Positions 49,001 through 63,163 are shown, counted from the stretch's first letter. The stretch: 64,000 bases of DNA from Paulownia fortunei (GCA_019321725.1 CM033109.1:23033993-23097992); one strand, 5' to 3'. Numbers and translations: made by a program. The notes: generated by a model from the sequence alone, not told the origin.

Positions 49001-51788
49001 TCATTGTACTGGTAAGAAGGTAGTTGATACTGTGGGCTTCCGATAAGCTGAAATGCCTCTAGGTAGATTAGATTTGTTTCTTGATGCATTTCTGAGTGTT
49101 GATGAAGAAACTAGCCGTATTTGTTAAATGAACACTACGTGTGTTAAAACTTGGACTCTAACTCAAGAAAGGCATGACATAATGTCAGTAAAGGTTATTA
49201 GTTTTCACAGTTCATTCCCATCCTAAATGTGCAAAAAATTAATTACTTTTTTATATTCCAGAAAGTCCATGAGCACAAAATGCTCGTCTGTTCAAGAATG
49301 CTTGTGACAGTTGAATCATGGGCTTGTAAGGAATTAATAGTTCCAGGCTGTGGCCTTTCATTTTTTTTGTGCTTGTGTACCTGTGTTACGCACTTTTATG
49401 TGTACTCCAAGAACTGTAGAATTACACTATTTCAATCAGTTGGATGTGCCACCGATGCTGCATTTTGATGTATTATCTGTTTCCAAATTCTCAGGCCACA
49501 TTACAATGTAAATCTACAAAGCATTGCTGTGAACGGGCAGACATTAAACATTGATCCATCTGTGTTTGCAACGTCAAACAACAGAGGAACAATAATTGAT
49601 TCAGGAACAACATTGGCATACCTTGCAGAAGAGGCTTATGATCCTTTTGTTACTGCAGTAAGTTGCAGAAGGAATTTTTTGGATTTTTTGATTGATGCTC
49701 AATATGGATTTATGCGTGCCATTTCAGTGTAGTTTTTGTGTTGGATTTTATATTATTTTGATGCCTAATATGTAACATCTCTTTCATCTGCAGATTACAC
49801 AAACTGTTTCACAATCTGTGCGCCCTCTTCTTTCTAAGGGAAACCAGTGCTATCTAACAACCTCCAGGTTTTTCATCTGAGATGCATTATTCTTGTTTAT
49901 GTATCTTTCTGGCCAATTGCCTCTTCTTATTTTGTTTATAATTTTTTCTCTCCAGCATCTCAGAAATTTTCCCTCCAGTTAGTTTAAACTTTGCTGGTGG
50001 TGCATCAATGATACTGAGACCCCAAGATTATCTTTTGCAGCAGAATTCTGTTGTAAGTCAACCTTTCATATTTTGGAATTTTCTCTTCTCGGGAACTGTA
50101 GCCTTAGCCCAGTACATGTGGGAACTTTCTAATTTGCTTCATTTCTGATGTACCCACCCATACTGAACTCTGAGTTCAAACTGGCAAATGTTGTTAAGCT
50201 GAGGTATTTCAATCTGGCTAATGCTTCATCTCTGACGTACTCCACAACATTATGGGAAAGTTGGAAGTAAATTGTTCACTAAAGCTTGTGGAGATCCTTG
50301 ATTGGAATTTATAAAAGAGAAAATTCAAATATGCAATTCACATTAACAGTGTCCCATTTCCAATGAACTTTTAGTCATCAAGAGAGGACTGTAGTTAATA
50401 TGAACAAGACATGCATTACTAAATATTAATCTTTCAGTTTATAATGCATTGAAGTGAATCAAAGTCTATTATTTAACGACAGCAGTAACTTTACCACTAA
50501 GGGATTGACCCTTTATATGTTGGACTCCTGTTGATATTTTTTTCTGGTCCTTTGTTTTTCTCAACAGTGATATTAGGGTGGTGCAATTATGAGCTGTTAA
50601 ATATTCATTATGCAATTATGAGTTGTCCTTCCTCACCAAGCGTACATATATAATCAAACAAGTTCACAAAATTCTCCGTACTTACTAAATGTTGGTAAAT
50701 GTGCAATGGTTTGCTTGTGTAGGGTGGTGCTGCAGTGTGGTGCATTGGCATTCAAAAAATTCAGGGTCAAGGAATTACAATTTTAGGAGGTATGAATCAT
50801 GGAGCATCCTGCTGCTTGAACTTTTCTGCTGGGTTTTCCCCTTACTCTGTGTGCACATGCATAATTATACATATATGTAGACATTATTTTAATAATTGCT
50901 GATGTGCAAATTTTACACTAAAAATTAGAGAAACTTCTATAGCTATTAATAAGTTTGTCTTTCTTAAATTCTGAAATAATGCTTGTACTAGTCCTTTTTG
51001 ACTCAAGAGTTTGAATTCAATCCATCCAATTTTCACCTTAATCTTGATTCATATCCCTTGTGTATATGCCATCTTTGGTTTTTTAATGTATTTGGATTGC
51101 CAATTTTAGTGCTTAATGAGGTTGGTAAATGTATCCATGCTTCTTATAATATAAAATTATTCACTAAACCTAGTCTAGATTTTTCATTACATTTTTGTGG
51201 GGGTGATGGAAAAAGCGTTCTCTCTCTGATTGTTGTTCATTTTATAGCTTTACTTCTTATTGTTCTACTTCCATGTTCGACTTCTGTTTTTGTCGACTGA
51301 GATATGGAGATGTCATCATCTTATATTATATTGATTTTTTCATCCTTCCTGCAGACCTTGTTCTGAAAGATAAGATTGTGGTGTATGATTTGGCTGGTCA
51401 AAGGATTGGATGGGCGAATTATGACTGTAAGTTTCACCATTAGTGTACCTAGATATGAATATAAATGCACACATGTTTGCATTTTCTCTTGAAATCATTT
51501 TGTATCCTTTGACAAGTTCTTTTTCCTTCTCCCTTTCGTCTGTCCCTCAACACTAAATCAGTATCTCTATTCTTACTCCCGTCTCATTCATACAAACTCT
51601 CATGTCTTATAGGTTCATTGTCTGTGAATGTCACTACAACAACTAGTACAGGTAAAACTGAGTTTTTCAACGCGGGACAAGTTGACAAAAACAATTCAGC
51701 ACATTACGAGCTTCACAAGCTAATACCAAACGCCATCATAGCTTTCTTGTTGCACATTGCATTCTTTGGAATCCTGCCATTCTTGTAA
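46059..51788 (+). CDS. A1-family aspartic protease, plant A36/A39-like, probably GPI-anchored
   Basis: Ten exons: 46059-46315, 46817-46946, 47071-47318, 47412-47639, 49495-49657, 49794-49867, 49956-50052, 50723-50789, 51355-51426, 51613-51788. They join in frame to 1512 bases, 503 residues. A long hydrophobic N-terminal stretch (about 6-30) serves as signal peptide. The mature fold starts [20 protein letters not shown], with the first catalytic Asp in DTGS (about 106) and the second in [11 protein letters not shown] (about 323). [13 protein letters not shown] is the flap, and several Cys pairs, including CNPCAGC, are typical of this plant group. The tail [19 protein letters not shown] is hydrophobic to the last residue, as in a GPI signal. 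It should act at the cell surface or in the wall; Arabidopsis A36 and A39 act in pollen and pollen tubes. An in-frame upstream ATG at 45984 would put a polar, basic stretch before the signal, so I prefer 46059. Confidence 0.93.
46349..46371 (+). repeat. (TG)n microsatellite in first intron of the A1 protease
   Basis: Eleven TG units shortly after the exon 1 donor. Confidence 0.95.
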
Positions 51789-52210
51789 TGTCTATTGATA
51801 GACCACCACTCACCCATAGAGCTTTTGTAAATTTTTCTTTTGGTAGTTTCCTATTATTATAGCCACCCTGGCGCGGTGTATTTTGTATACTAGATTGCTG
51901 CAGGCTTCTCAGTGAAGGCCATTTCGTGGTTAGTATAGAATTGCTCACATCTTATTGTACACAAAACTCAAAGGAATAGTACATTTCTTTTACACAGGAT
52001 TAATATTGTGTATTTTATTTAAGAAAAAAACAATCTTATTTTTTGGTAACTAGTTTTGCTTGAGATTTTATGGATACTATTCATGACTGAATAGCACATT
52101 GACAAAGTCTACTTTTTCTTTCTTTATTATTTATAATTCATTCTCCTCCCTGTTGGTATTATACCTACCTATTTTCAGATATGGAGCCAATTGGATTGGG
52201 CAATCGTTCT

Positions 52211-52371
52211 TCACGTCTATAATCTCAAGTTTTACATGTAAATTGAATGAAATTGAAAATTTTCGTCCCTTCATATTCTTAAATTGCTTTCATGTCTATA
52301 ATAATCTCAAATTTTACATGTAAATTGAATGAAATTGAAAATTTTCATCCCTTCAGAATCTTAAATTGCTT
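52211..52371. repeat. Two-copy tandem repeat, about 80 bp
   Basis: Copies 52211-52289 and 52290-52371 share gtctataat, atctcaa, ttttacatgtaaattgaatg, aaattgaaaatttt, tcccttca and cttaaattgctttc. The second has a three-base aat insertion. Confidence 0.9.
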
Positions 52372-52975
52372 TCGATCCTCATGACTAAGTTTTATTTGGT
52401 AATATATTCAATGAAATTGGTTTGAAGTCTTTGAACCATTATAACAAAATCATTATTGGAGGTTTTAAAGCCTAGAATTTGAACCATCTTTCAAGAAATT
52501 AGACATATTGACATCTGACCAACCTAACTTCAAACTCTCACAAAGCTTCCTGCTGATTGATAGGATGAGGAAAAGTCTCACTCTTCTGAGATGTTAAGAT
52601 TGGAGTTAAATATGTAGCAATTTAAGTATGTTTCAAGATATTAGAGCGAACAAATTACCAAAACGCGATCTTATTTTGAAATAAATAAATATAAAATAGT
52701 TAAGATAAATTTGTGATATTGAGTTTGACAAAATATATATATTCTAGACCTTTTATCACGTACTCTAACGTTCATATTTGTCGTAAAATCTGGAATGTTG
52801 TACATTTTCTCGGAAGAATAATTGGAATTTTACAAATCAATAGTGAATTTGATACTAGAAATAGGTAACCACAAGAAAAGCAAGATAAGGTTCTTAAGGC
52901 CCTCTTCTAAAGGAGAGTGTGGTAAGAGGGTGGTAATGGTGATAATGTTGGCTAATTGGTTCGGGTGAACAGGCA

Positions 52976-52998
52976 GGGTTAGGTTGGGTTGGGTGGGG
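52976..52998 (+). other. G-quadruplex-type motif
   Basis: Four G runs (GGG, GGG, GGG, GGGG) with loops ttaggtt, tt and t satisfy the usual G4 pattern with loops of 1-7. The sequence superficially resembles degenerate telomere repeats but is not a clean TTTAGGG array. Confidence 0.6.
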
Positions 52999-55056
52999 TT
53001 GAAGGATTTACATTTAGGTAGTATGGGAGTGGGAAGATATCAAACGGGTCGATTCAGCCCATGACCGATCGAACCGATCCGTCAAAATTGGTCCAGACCC
53101 TGCCGAGAAATAGTAACAGGCGGGCTGCGTTGGTCTTATATATATATATATAAATCCAGCTCGGTACGCCTAGGTTCCTCGTAGCTCTAGGCCAGTCTGC
53201 CTAGCTGGATCTGTATTCTTTCAAAATTATTCTGCCCAGGACTGACCACTTCTACATGGCCTGGTTGAACCGGCCCAATATGGGAAAATGACGCTCATGG
53301 GCTTAGGTCAGTGTGGATCAGGCCGGCTCATTTGGCATTTTTTTTTTAAATTAACAACGTATTAAGAATAAAAAACTAAGACAATAATTCTCAACCTGTA
53401 AATATCACTCGAAATTCGGAGTACATGATATTTTACAAAAGAGAATAAAAGTAAAATAAGAAATACTACTCGTTTATAAACTCTATATAAGTTAGCTCCA
53501 TGTGAAATTAGGCTTATACAAAAGATAACTCAATTTTACCCTATTTGTTCACATATTTAAAAAAATAAAAAAAATAGAATAATTAATACTTTCTAAACGT
53601 TGCTAGAGGAAAAAGGGAAATATTTTCTTTAACAATTTCCCATTTTTCTAGAATTTCACGCCCTCTGTAATAGCAACATTTCTTAATTTTGAAAGTCATC
53701 TTTCCAACTTAAATTCACCTCACAGAAATAAATCAGTGGTTGTCTTTTTCATCGTTCTTGATAATCCGATTTGAATAGATACATTAATTTAATTTCCTTT
53801 CGGCTGTAACATTTAGAGAAGCATGAACCACTTTTAACAAGTCAAAAAGTTCCAACTTTGTAAAATGTCCAAAACCATATGAATTTGCTCATGTAAATCA
53901 TTCTAATCAGCCTCTCAATCCTCCACTAATACATCCATAAATGTTAATTTGTTATAGAAAAATGCTGAAATATAATAATATATTTTCGGACTTAGAGCAA
54001 TGCTTTCAAAATTGGATAGAACTAGCCGGTTTAATTAGGAATCAGTTATCAATCCGGTTTATCTAACCAAATATTAAATTTAAGCTTTATAAAAAAAATA
54101 TTAATTTTTGATGGATTTTAAACTTTGTTAGATGTATGTTTTGATTAATTATTTATCTACTTTTTTATCTTTAAAATTCAAATCAACCCGGCGATTAAAA
54201 TAATTTGATCTCAAATTCAATTATAAAAATATTGATATAGAACATGCCAAAAAATGTTGCATTTTTTCTTTGCATAAATTTTTCTTTAAATGGTAAGAGA
54301 GGGAAGAAAGGAGCCCAAATACTAGTAATAGAAAAATATTTGAAAAGCATTTCAAACCCATAAAAACTAGCAACATTTGCCAAGAGCAACCGCCCACCAA
54401 AAACCATGGATTAGCAAGTAGCAAAATACATAACCAACAAATAATAAAAAAAGGATAAAGTTTACGTACATTTCTTTTTTAAAAATTTATAGTTTGTTTT
54501 TACATAGGCCTTTTAATCTATTTTCACATATCTTATAGTGAGCAATATTATTTCATCCATAAGTTCATCAATTTACAGATCAGTCAGCTATTTAAGTTTT
54601 GTAACATTCAATTCGAAACACATATTCTTTTCATCTGTAGTAGCTTCAATAAGTGTAGATTTCCTTGTGAACTAAATATTCAACCTTCAATTTGAAACAG
54701 TATCAGGAAACAGCAGCCAAAAGTGAACCAATGCAAGTCCATGGGAAGAATACTGTTCGAATGATTTCATCCATATCTGGAGCAAGAATAGAACAAGACA
54801 AAAACCAAGTATCATTCATCAAGAAAGGTGACAAACCAACCAGTCATGCTATCTAACTAAAAGACGGGTGACAGGTATAACGCACTTCGTCTCAGACGCA
54901 GGCCAAAGAGTTGGGGCAGTATATCGACAAAAATAGAAGTTTTAAGGTAGCCTCGCATTTTCTTAAAAGCCTGGAACGCCAAAATAGATGGACAATGATC
55001 TATTCAGAGGTATTGACCTAAAAGTTGTGTTTCAGTCACATTAAACAACCACCACA

Positions 55057-58000
55057 TCAGCAATAAAACATCACATCCTTCACATTATCCTTGATCACTG
55101 GCAGAGGACGGACCTCTGTGCTCCTATCCCTTGTAGCCCCACCTGCTCCCCCAGCAGCTGATCCACTGTCCGACAAATCAGCACCTTCAATGTAGTAACG
55201 AGCACGAAATGCAGCTAGATGGGCGTAGTAAGCAGGTGGCACTGCACAACAAGACAATGAGTCATAGTAAAGTTAGAGGATTAAAGAAGGTGAAGCTGAG
55301 GATAATCAGATTTAAGACTTATCTGCAGATGCAGGACTAACCTATGGAGACTGAGCGAGTGCACCTAGCATACCTGAAAAAGGAGAAGTGGCTTGATATA
55401 GATGCAGCCAAAATAAAGACTCATCCAAATTTAAGAGAAGAATACTTACGTGTAACACAAGCTGTTGGTCAGCATTTGCAGACCATCTGCAGTAAACCTA
55501 TTCTCATCGTACAGCACATGGTAATGAGTTGGGCGGCTAGTTCCCTGCTCAAAAGCAGAAAGACAGATTATAGTCACAAAGGCATCTATATATCTCACTT
55601 AGAATTACTCATGCAAGACTTATTCATGTATCCACAACTGATAATTACTGAAACTAAGAGCTGACTTTCTTAAAACCATTGTGGTGAAACAAAGTTTACC
55701 TGGATCCCTGCATGGCTGCAAAGGTAAAAATCGAACTCATGGGGATGGCATATCTTGGTATCAACGACCGTACCTGATCACAACAGTATAATAACATGCT
55801 ATATACTGGAAATGGAAACAGGAAAAACAGATACAGTTAACCTAAATTAAAAATTGGTACCTGGCAAAATGTTACCACTCCTGTCAGTTGTTTGACGATC
55901 TCTATGATTAGCAGGAAAGAGACGGGTGTGATGTCTCTTTTGCACCACCACAAAAGTGACTTTTGGCAGATAATCTTCTTCTATGGAAACACAGGCCTGA
56001 AGATCACCATTTCGTTCACGTCAAAAACAAATATTTCCATAGAAGGCCCCTCTGAAGAATACTACATCCCTACTAAATTGAAAACGAGCATTAAAACCCA
56101 TAAAAGCCAGCATACCTTTCTGATTGCATCCATTTCATGCAGAAGAACTTGGTTAAATTGTCCTTCGCTGACACCATCCCTGCCATTTTGAAATCGATTA
56201 CCTCACAGTAGCATAAAACAGCAGGTGAAGTAAATGCACACTTTAAAGAACTAACCTGTAAAATATGATCCTGTGAGGCTTTTGCCTAGTGGACTTGTAG
56301 AAGGCAATCAAAAGTTCCCTGCAAAATGCAAATAACGATAAGGGCAAAGAAAAATAAATGGGCAGAATATATAAAGGAAGAGTAGGCAATCTAACCGAAT
56401 CATTCCCCCATGAATTATGCCCCTTTTAGGATCTTGATTCATATTATAGAGATCCTGGATCATCTCTTCCCTGTGGGCCTGTGCAGAAACCAGCCCTCTG
56501 TACTTTGTTACTTCAGGCCAATCCATTGAAGCCACCACCTGCAGATACAGATGACTCAACTTCTTTCTTTGCATTTTCTTTTCAAGGCAACAGAGAAGGG
56601 TGTGGGATGCAGGGGTACAGAGAGTGCAATGGAAGAGGATGGCATACCGCAGCTATAGAAGGGCTGGAATCCTCTCCTGGTTGAGGATGAGTGACATCAG
56701 CACCAAAGACGATGGTAGGGCGATCACTCAAGAAAGGCATTTTTCGATGTAGTGCCAGCTCCAGGACAGTATTTCGCCCTCCAACCTAGTCAAACAATGA
56801 CCACAAGGAGACAAAAGCAGGTAATGAACTCAGTCATGACTGGAGAAAAAATGGGGGATAAAACATCTAAAAACTTTGGCAAATGATATTCATACAAACC
56901 TTCACATTTATCTTGAGAGCCACGTTTTCCATGTACTGTTTATTGTATTTTAATGCCTGCTTAGGCTGACAACATTGCGATACAATCCCCAATTCTGTTT
57001 CACATACTCGCTTGATTATCCCTGTAGAGAAAAGGAAAATGTCAGCAGATAGTTACATCTAAATTCAATTTTAGATACCAGAATCCAGAGGCTGTAGCTA
57101 ACCATATGACCCGCTGATGTCAGGCAAAATAACAATGAGCAACTGAAGTTGTCTCCCTGTCAGCTTCATGCTTGCAAGTTTTGAGGAAGACTCTGCTTCA
57201 ATATCAGACAGGGCCCTCTCAATCTGGCCAGGATGAGCAGAACGAGTAGGAACTAGAGGTCTTTGATTAAATTCCTGAACACAAACAAACAATAAACTAG
57301 TTCAATCACTACTTTTTTAAGTCCAATTATATAGACGAATCCACACATACCATCCCTTTACTGCAGCACATACTAATCAATTCACTGCAGAATCTGTTAA
57401 CATCTATATTAGACCGTGAGAAGTTGATACATGCCCAGAATTCCACCTTTCCACCATTGACCATTTTCTAAAGAACAAAGGTTTAGTTAGTATATTTCAA
57501 AGTAATAATAGAAGTAATGTCCCAGACTTTTAACATAGAGTGAAAACTAGTATTACTTCCAACAAATGAGGTACATTGTTTTAACTTTGATAAAATCAGT
57601 ACACATGAGAAACAGCAAGCTCAGACTCTTCATTATTCACAGACAGAGCAAAGGAAACATAATATAGCAGGCTTTCAATACACCAAAAAACACTTATATA
57701 TGCACTCTTTCATCAAAGAAAATCCACCTTATCAATCATGTTCCATTGTCCTACACTTGGCTCGATCAGAGACAGCCGTCCAGTTTCATGATATTTCAGC
57801 TGGCAATTCAAATGGCAGTGTTTAAGTCGCAAGTCACGCAAAAAGAAATAAGACAACAAATATTTGTTGGAAAAGATATACCATGGGAGCAGGCAAAACC
57901 CGTGCCTCTACGGAAGTAAGTTCGGGCCTAACTTGTATACCAAACTCCGTATTCACAAGTGCATCGCGATTGTAATTGTTGTGACCCACCATCTGCACAT

Positions 58001-61000
58001 AAACAACTGTAACGTAAAGAGCACTAGAGAGTATGCATCACCAAATTGTTGGCAAAGAAAAATTAATGCAAACTATATAAAAACCAAAAAATAATACTAA
58101 TCAATATCATATTCCATGCCTCCTTAATGCTATTCTCTCGATCCGGTGGGCGTTGGCAGGTAGCTCTCAGCAGTGCAGTAACTTGTCTCTCATTCAGTTT
58201 TTTGGAGTACCGCTGACCCGCAACAATTTTGCAAAGCTGTGCAAAGAACACAACTTAGTAAGTAAATTTAAAAAAAAAAAAAAACAGCATCCAAGAGATA
58301 GAACATGACAAAAGAACATATGAGATGAAACAAAGATACCTCCATGGGAAGATAAATGGGTTTTGTATCACTGCCAGCCTGAACAGCAGGCAAAATGGGA
58401 TAATTAAGCACTATATTGTACTTCTGACGGAAGTACTGAACAACAGATATATTTGCTCCAGAATCATCCAAGGGAAACCTGATCCGTTCAAAAGAATAAT
58501 GTCAAATAAACAGTAATTTCAATCTTCAACGAAACATCCATTAGATATAATAGCATAGAGGTTAACCAAGGTAGGTTTTATGTTAAAATAAAAAGTAATG
58601 AAGTGATCGGGCAGAGAAAGAGAATACATCAAGATGGCATCCAATCAGATTCCCCAAGAATGCTACATAACATATAAAAAATAGTAGTAAATATTAACAC
58701 AGGCTGAGAGCAATTCAATCGGCTGAACAGTAGACTGAGTATCATAATTAAGGATGCAGCACATGATCAGAGATATCTCAACGAGATAGGTAGCATAAAT
58801 TTGCCCAATTTTTAAAATACTAGCCAGCAAATGCTAGTGTCAAGCTTACATGTATTTAGAAAGAAATTGCAAACTGCAGTAAAATTTGCAAAGCTAAAGT
58901 TTTATGCAGCTAAATAATAACACGCCTAAGAAAAATCAAATGAGCTTACATCAACTTGTTCGTTGGTGCAGTTGACACGCCTGAGATCTTGTGCCGTTTG
59001 ATGTGACCCTGATGATGGATCTCGACCCTAACACCTTTCAAAGCTCTTTTCACCTAAAACAACAAAGTGGTCCTTTTCACCCCAGCAAGAGTTTGAGCAA
59101 AGATAAACCAAAGCAACGATTAACGGGTGAAACATGAAAGAAACCCCAAACATTTACTGCCTCACAATTATGTTCTCAACATCATATTAAGTTAACAAAT
59201 AAAATCAAACATATTACAACCACTTCTTCCAAATTGACCAATAAATGAAGTTGAAAAGTACCTTAATTCGATCTTGGTCAGTGAGAGGCCTAGTTAGGTC
59301 TCTGTTGAAGTACTTAGCAACATATTCAGAAACCAAAATAGGTTCAAAAAATGCTCTAGCTGACATATCTGCAGCATGGCAATTGAATTGAAAGAAGAAT
59401 ATCACCATACATGAGAAATTGAATGCTTTAGAACTGTAACCAAACCCAATTAATGAATAATAAATAAATCAAAAAGGCATGCTCAGCATCTGCACCCACC
59501 CACCCCCCAACTGAACCTATCGCAAAGTAGAGTACAAAATCATATATTAATCAATTGTTACCAATATTGAGTGAGAGGCCCATCTGGGTTGGACGAAGAC
59601 TCTGGTAAAATCCTTTCCAGTATTCCAGACCATTACCAAGCTCCCCGGTATCGCCCAACAAACGAGAAAAGAATGACCTTCCAACGACTTCATAACTGAA
59701 ATTAAATATTAAGTGTAAGAATAAATTAAATACATTAATACATTTAGAAGAAAAATAGGCACCTGTTAGATGGTTTCTCCCTAAGAACCACATCAAGAAA
59801 TTGTAGAGTTTCTTGCGGGACATCAGGTTGTCTACCCTGTAAGAACTGTTGAAGGTGGTGAAGGTCAGCTTTGGAAGCAAATTTAATAGAGACCTTGAAT
59901 TCACGCTCCCTCCTGCATCATAAGAGCAGCACAAATATTCCAGATGAGACAAGAGAACTGCATTCTCCAAGAATGGGGGGTATCCTCAACAACTTTCTGA
60001 ATCACATTATATTCTTGTAACAATAGCTCTTCATGCACATAATGTTTTGTCATATTTAGCATCCACAGGATTTTCATACTGAAATATGTTAATAGTACTA
60101 ATTAACCAGAAGAAAAGAAAAAAAAATGCATTCTTCCAGAATATACCATATATATCTTATCTTATCAATTTCTACAATCCAGAATTGCTCTCCCTCCCAA
60201 TGTACAAAGGCCTCTGCTCATGCAACAGCATAGAATTATAACACAAAAAGGCTGGACTTTATCAACAAACAAAGTGTTCTACTGCACATTTATAGCAAGA
60301 CTTCACCTGGCTCCACCATCTTGATCATCAAGCCTGACAACAAAGTCCTTCGAAGAGAAGGGCAATGGTCCTGCAGTGTAGCAACTTTTTCTTCCATCAT
60401 ATGCTAACATTCGCTTGCCCAAATGTGATGCTTGGAAAGATTTGACAAGCTGGTTCATAATATTCCTACATACTTTCTTCGAGAATACCTCAGGCGAAAT
60501 TGAAACCTACAAAAATAATACTCAGAAAGTTAGTCAAGAGCTATGGTATTTATTACAAACATCAAGGAATCAATGAGTATCAGTACAGCATGCAGACTTG
60601 AGAGAACATATCAGGTAATAACAAACAAGATAATCACAATCTACCACAAAAACATATCTCTGAAGGCTTAAGAGAAAAATGATACAGCACCAGAACAGAT
60701 TCCTCCTGTTGCTTGCTTTACAAAGAAACTGAGAACAAACAAAAACGTTTGCGTCTGTGTGAGACAAATGAGAGATGAGAATTACTTGAGCTTTCGTCCA
60801 CCATTTCACCTTTTCCCTTTAAATTGTTGCAGGATCAAAACTATTGGCTAAGAGAATCACGAAAGCAAAGGAGATTTATAACAAATAATCTTTTGTTCGC
60901 CCATGTTCTCTCCAAATCAAGTACACCCTAATCATCAAATACAATGGATGAGAACAAAAATCTAATCAAGTTGCTAGTAACGATAAAAATGAACGGTTTA

Positions 61001-63078
61001 TGAAGTAATACAATTTAATGGGCCCTAAACAAAAAAATCAGGACCATAGGCTATGGTCACGACACTAATCTGTCCAGAATATCACGAGCAGAATTCATTT
61101 AAACAGTTGAAAAAGTAATTAAAAGATTATCCATTTAACGAACTTGTATATAGCCATTATAAAAATTATAATGGTAGTGAACATGCATTGACTTAATTGG
61201 ACAGAACCAAAAGTTAAAAAAGGAAAACTATATCTCTTGTATCAGAAAAACACAAATGAACATTCTAAGAACAACGGAATTGGTGGACAATTCCTGGATT
61301 CAAATACTAACACCAAACACACACAATATGTTTGTGCAAGTGTACATAGGATACGCATAAAACTATAATAGAGAATCAAACTTATAATATAGATTATATG
61401 AGCACATATTCATCTATTGCATGCTCAGAAAGTGCGCGCACTTATCAAAAGTAATGAAAAATGCAAAAGTTCACAAACCATCAATAGTTCAAAGCACGAG
61501 GTTCAGAAAGATATATTGTAGATAAGCGCAGATGTACTGATGGCTAGTTTAAAAAAAAAAAAAAGAGAAAAAAAAAATGGCATCTGAATGAAAAATTCAG
61601 ATGTACATATGTAAACATGTAAGTACAGATAAGATGTACGTAGCCCTTATGACAAAAATTAAGTATTTGTAGGCATGTATGTATATAAAGAAAAATGTTC
61701 ATGTCATGTGGAACCATGCCTACATGTGTAAACATCATCATCTTTACATATCGAAGTCCAGCACATATTAAAAGATTTCATAAACACGAGTAGCGGACAT
61801 CCTTATTTCATGTGTTTATGCATAAAAAACTAGTGCGGGAACATTTACAGCACTCAAGCATGTCGTCCAACAAATCAAAATATCAATGACGAGAGTACAT
61901 GCTCTTGACTAAAAATAAGAACGAAAAAGAACGATACCACAAAAGCCATTTAAATCTAAAACGAAATTAACACATGCCCCAGTGAAAGAATAACGTACAA
62001 GCACCCGTAACAGTAAACAAAAGACAGGCACAAGCATGCATTTAAATCTGTACAAACAGATTGGCGGGATAGAAATACATATAGATTGATATTATAAAAG
62101 CGTAATTGCATACATATCACAGTTAAGAGTGGACACCGATAAAAAAAAAAACGGTGTATATGTATTCAGAACGTACACCCAAAAATGAGTTGTTCTATGC
62201 ATCTATCCCCCCCACCCCCACCCCACCCAAAAAAAAAGAGCGATTCTGGCATGAAACATGAAAAAGTAAATTCAAAAAAATTTATGGAATCGATGATAGA
62301 TCATTCTAAAAGGCTTCATCACACACAGGGGCATATGCCGTTGAAAGTAAATAGCCTATACAACACCAATGTATGCACAGACATACGAATGTTTTCATGC
62401 ACAATATTTTTAAAAAGCCGAATATAAGGCGAATATACATACGCAAAAACGTCACATACCCAGCTAGCAATATACACATGGAAAAAATATTCGCAGAAAT
62501 ATACAGAATACACATATGAAAAATGATCTGCACAAAATACAAAGAAACACGCAGACAATAAATTTTCTACACATAAAAAGTCCCTGACCAGTCAAAGAAG
62601 CACTCACATCGTAGTGATTTAGATCTCGATCAGCCACTGTCACTAAAAAGTGGTTGGCCTTCACTATGACCTTCCGTCCAATTGTTCCGAAACCTGGCCT
62701 CGCCGGATTCCTCACCGCCTTCGAAGAAGCCGGCGGCAACTGCTGCTGTTCCGGTGGCGGATTCACCGCCACCGCCGCTGGATCCTGAGACTGAGGCGCT
62801 GGAACCTGAGTCGAAGGGGAAGCCTGAAGCGTAAGCTTCTGCTCCATCTCATGGCTAAGCGTGGTGGCTGGCGGCGCCGCAGTCGGCTCGAAAGGCGTAG
62901 CAGATGCTGACAGCGACGGAGACGGCGGAACATTGGTGCCGCGGCCTCGACCACGGCCTGGACCGCCGCCGCGTGACTGCTGTTGACCGCGACCGCCGGA
63001 AGGCGACGGCTGTTGTCCTCTTCCGCCGCCACCGCGTCGTCCTCCTCCTCCTCCTCCTCCTCTTCCTCTTCCCGACAT
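55057..63078 (-). CDS. AGO5: Argonaute, AGO5 type
   Basis: Twenty-two exons: 62608-63078, 60307-60506, 59763-59912, 59562-59695, 59262-59368, 58950-59053, 58340-58478, 58120-58236, 57882-57992, 57728-57799, 57351-57467, 57103-57274, 56900-57021, 56648-56785, 56396-56538, 56256-56318, 56116-56179, 55861-55996, 55700-55773, 55450-55544, 55342-55373, 55057-55241; 2946 bases, 981 residues. An Arg/Gly-rich N-tail (1-50) is followed by N domain, PAZ (about 335-450), MID (about 480-625) and PIWI (about 630-945). The slicer residues are present: Asp in [13 protein letters not shown] (about 702), Glu in AHREEMI (about 743), Asp in YRDGVSEGQ (about 788) and His in CSHAGIQGTSRP (about 874). [20 protein letters not shown] and the tail [11 protein letters not shown] point to AGO5 rather than AGO1. 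It binds small RNAs and cleaves or represses targets; Arabidopsis AGO5 acts mainly in reproductive tissue and shoot tips. The intron after 58120 starts GC. Confidence 0.93.
60507..62607 (-). other. Long first intron of AGO5
   Basis: 2.1 kb, by far the longest intron of the gene. It contains a C-rich run at about 62206-62229, A-runs and several atgtac/acatgta words near 61600-61700, but no recognisable gene or transposon. It may hold regulatory sequence. Confidence 0.6.
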
Positions 63079-63163
63079 TATCGCCGATTTCTCAGTATAA
63101 CGGATTCCACTTACAAAGAGTCAGTTTGTGAGTGTGAGTTGTGTGACAGAGAATGGCGGAGTG

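Larger units (their letters stand above)
51789..55056. other. Convergent intergenic region between A1 protease and AGO5
   Basis: Both neighbours end here, so it holds two 3' untranslated regions (AGO5's probably within about 54700-55056). No gene was seen. It contains a tandem repeat (52211-52371), a G-rich motif (52976-52998), and a GC-richer stretch at 52950-53340 with many cggg/cccg words around a TA microsatellite, which looks like a degraded transposon. The rest is AT-rich. Confidence 0.6.

Noticed and set aside
52976..52998. Interstitial telomere array
   Set aside because: Only a few degenerate GGGTT words occur and there is no run of TTTAGGG units.
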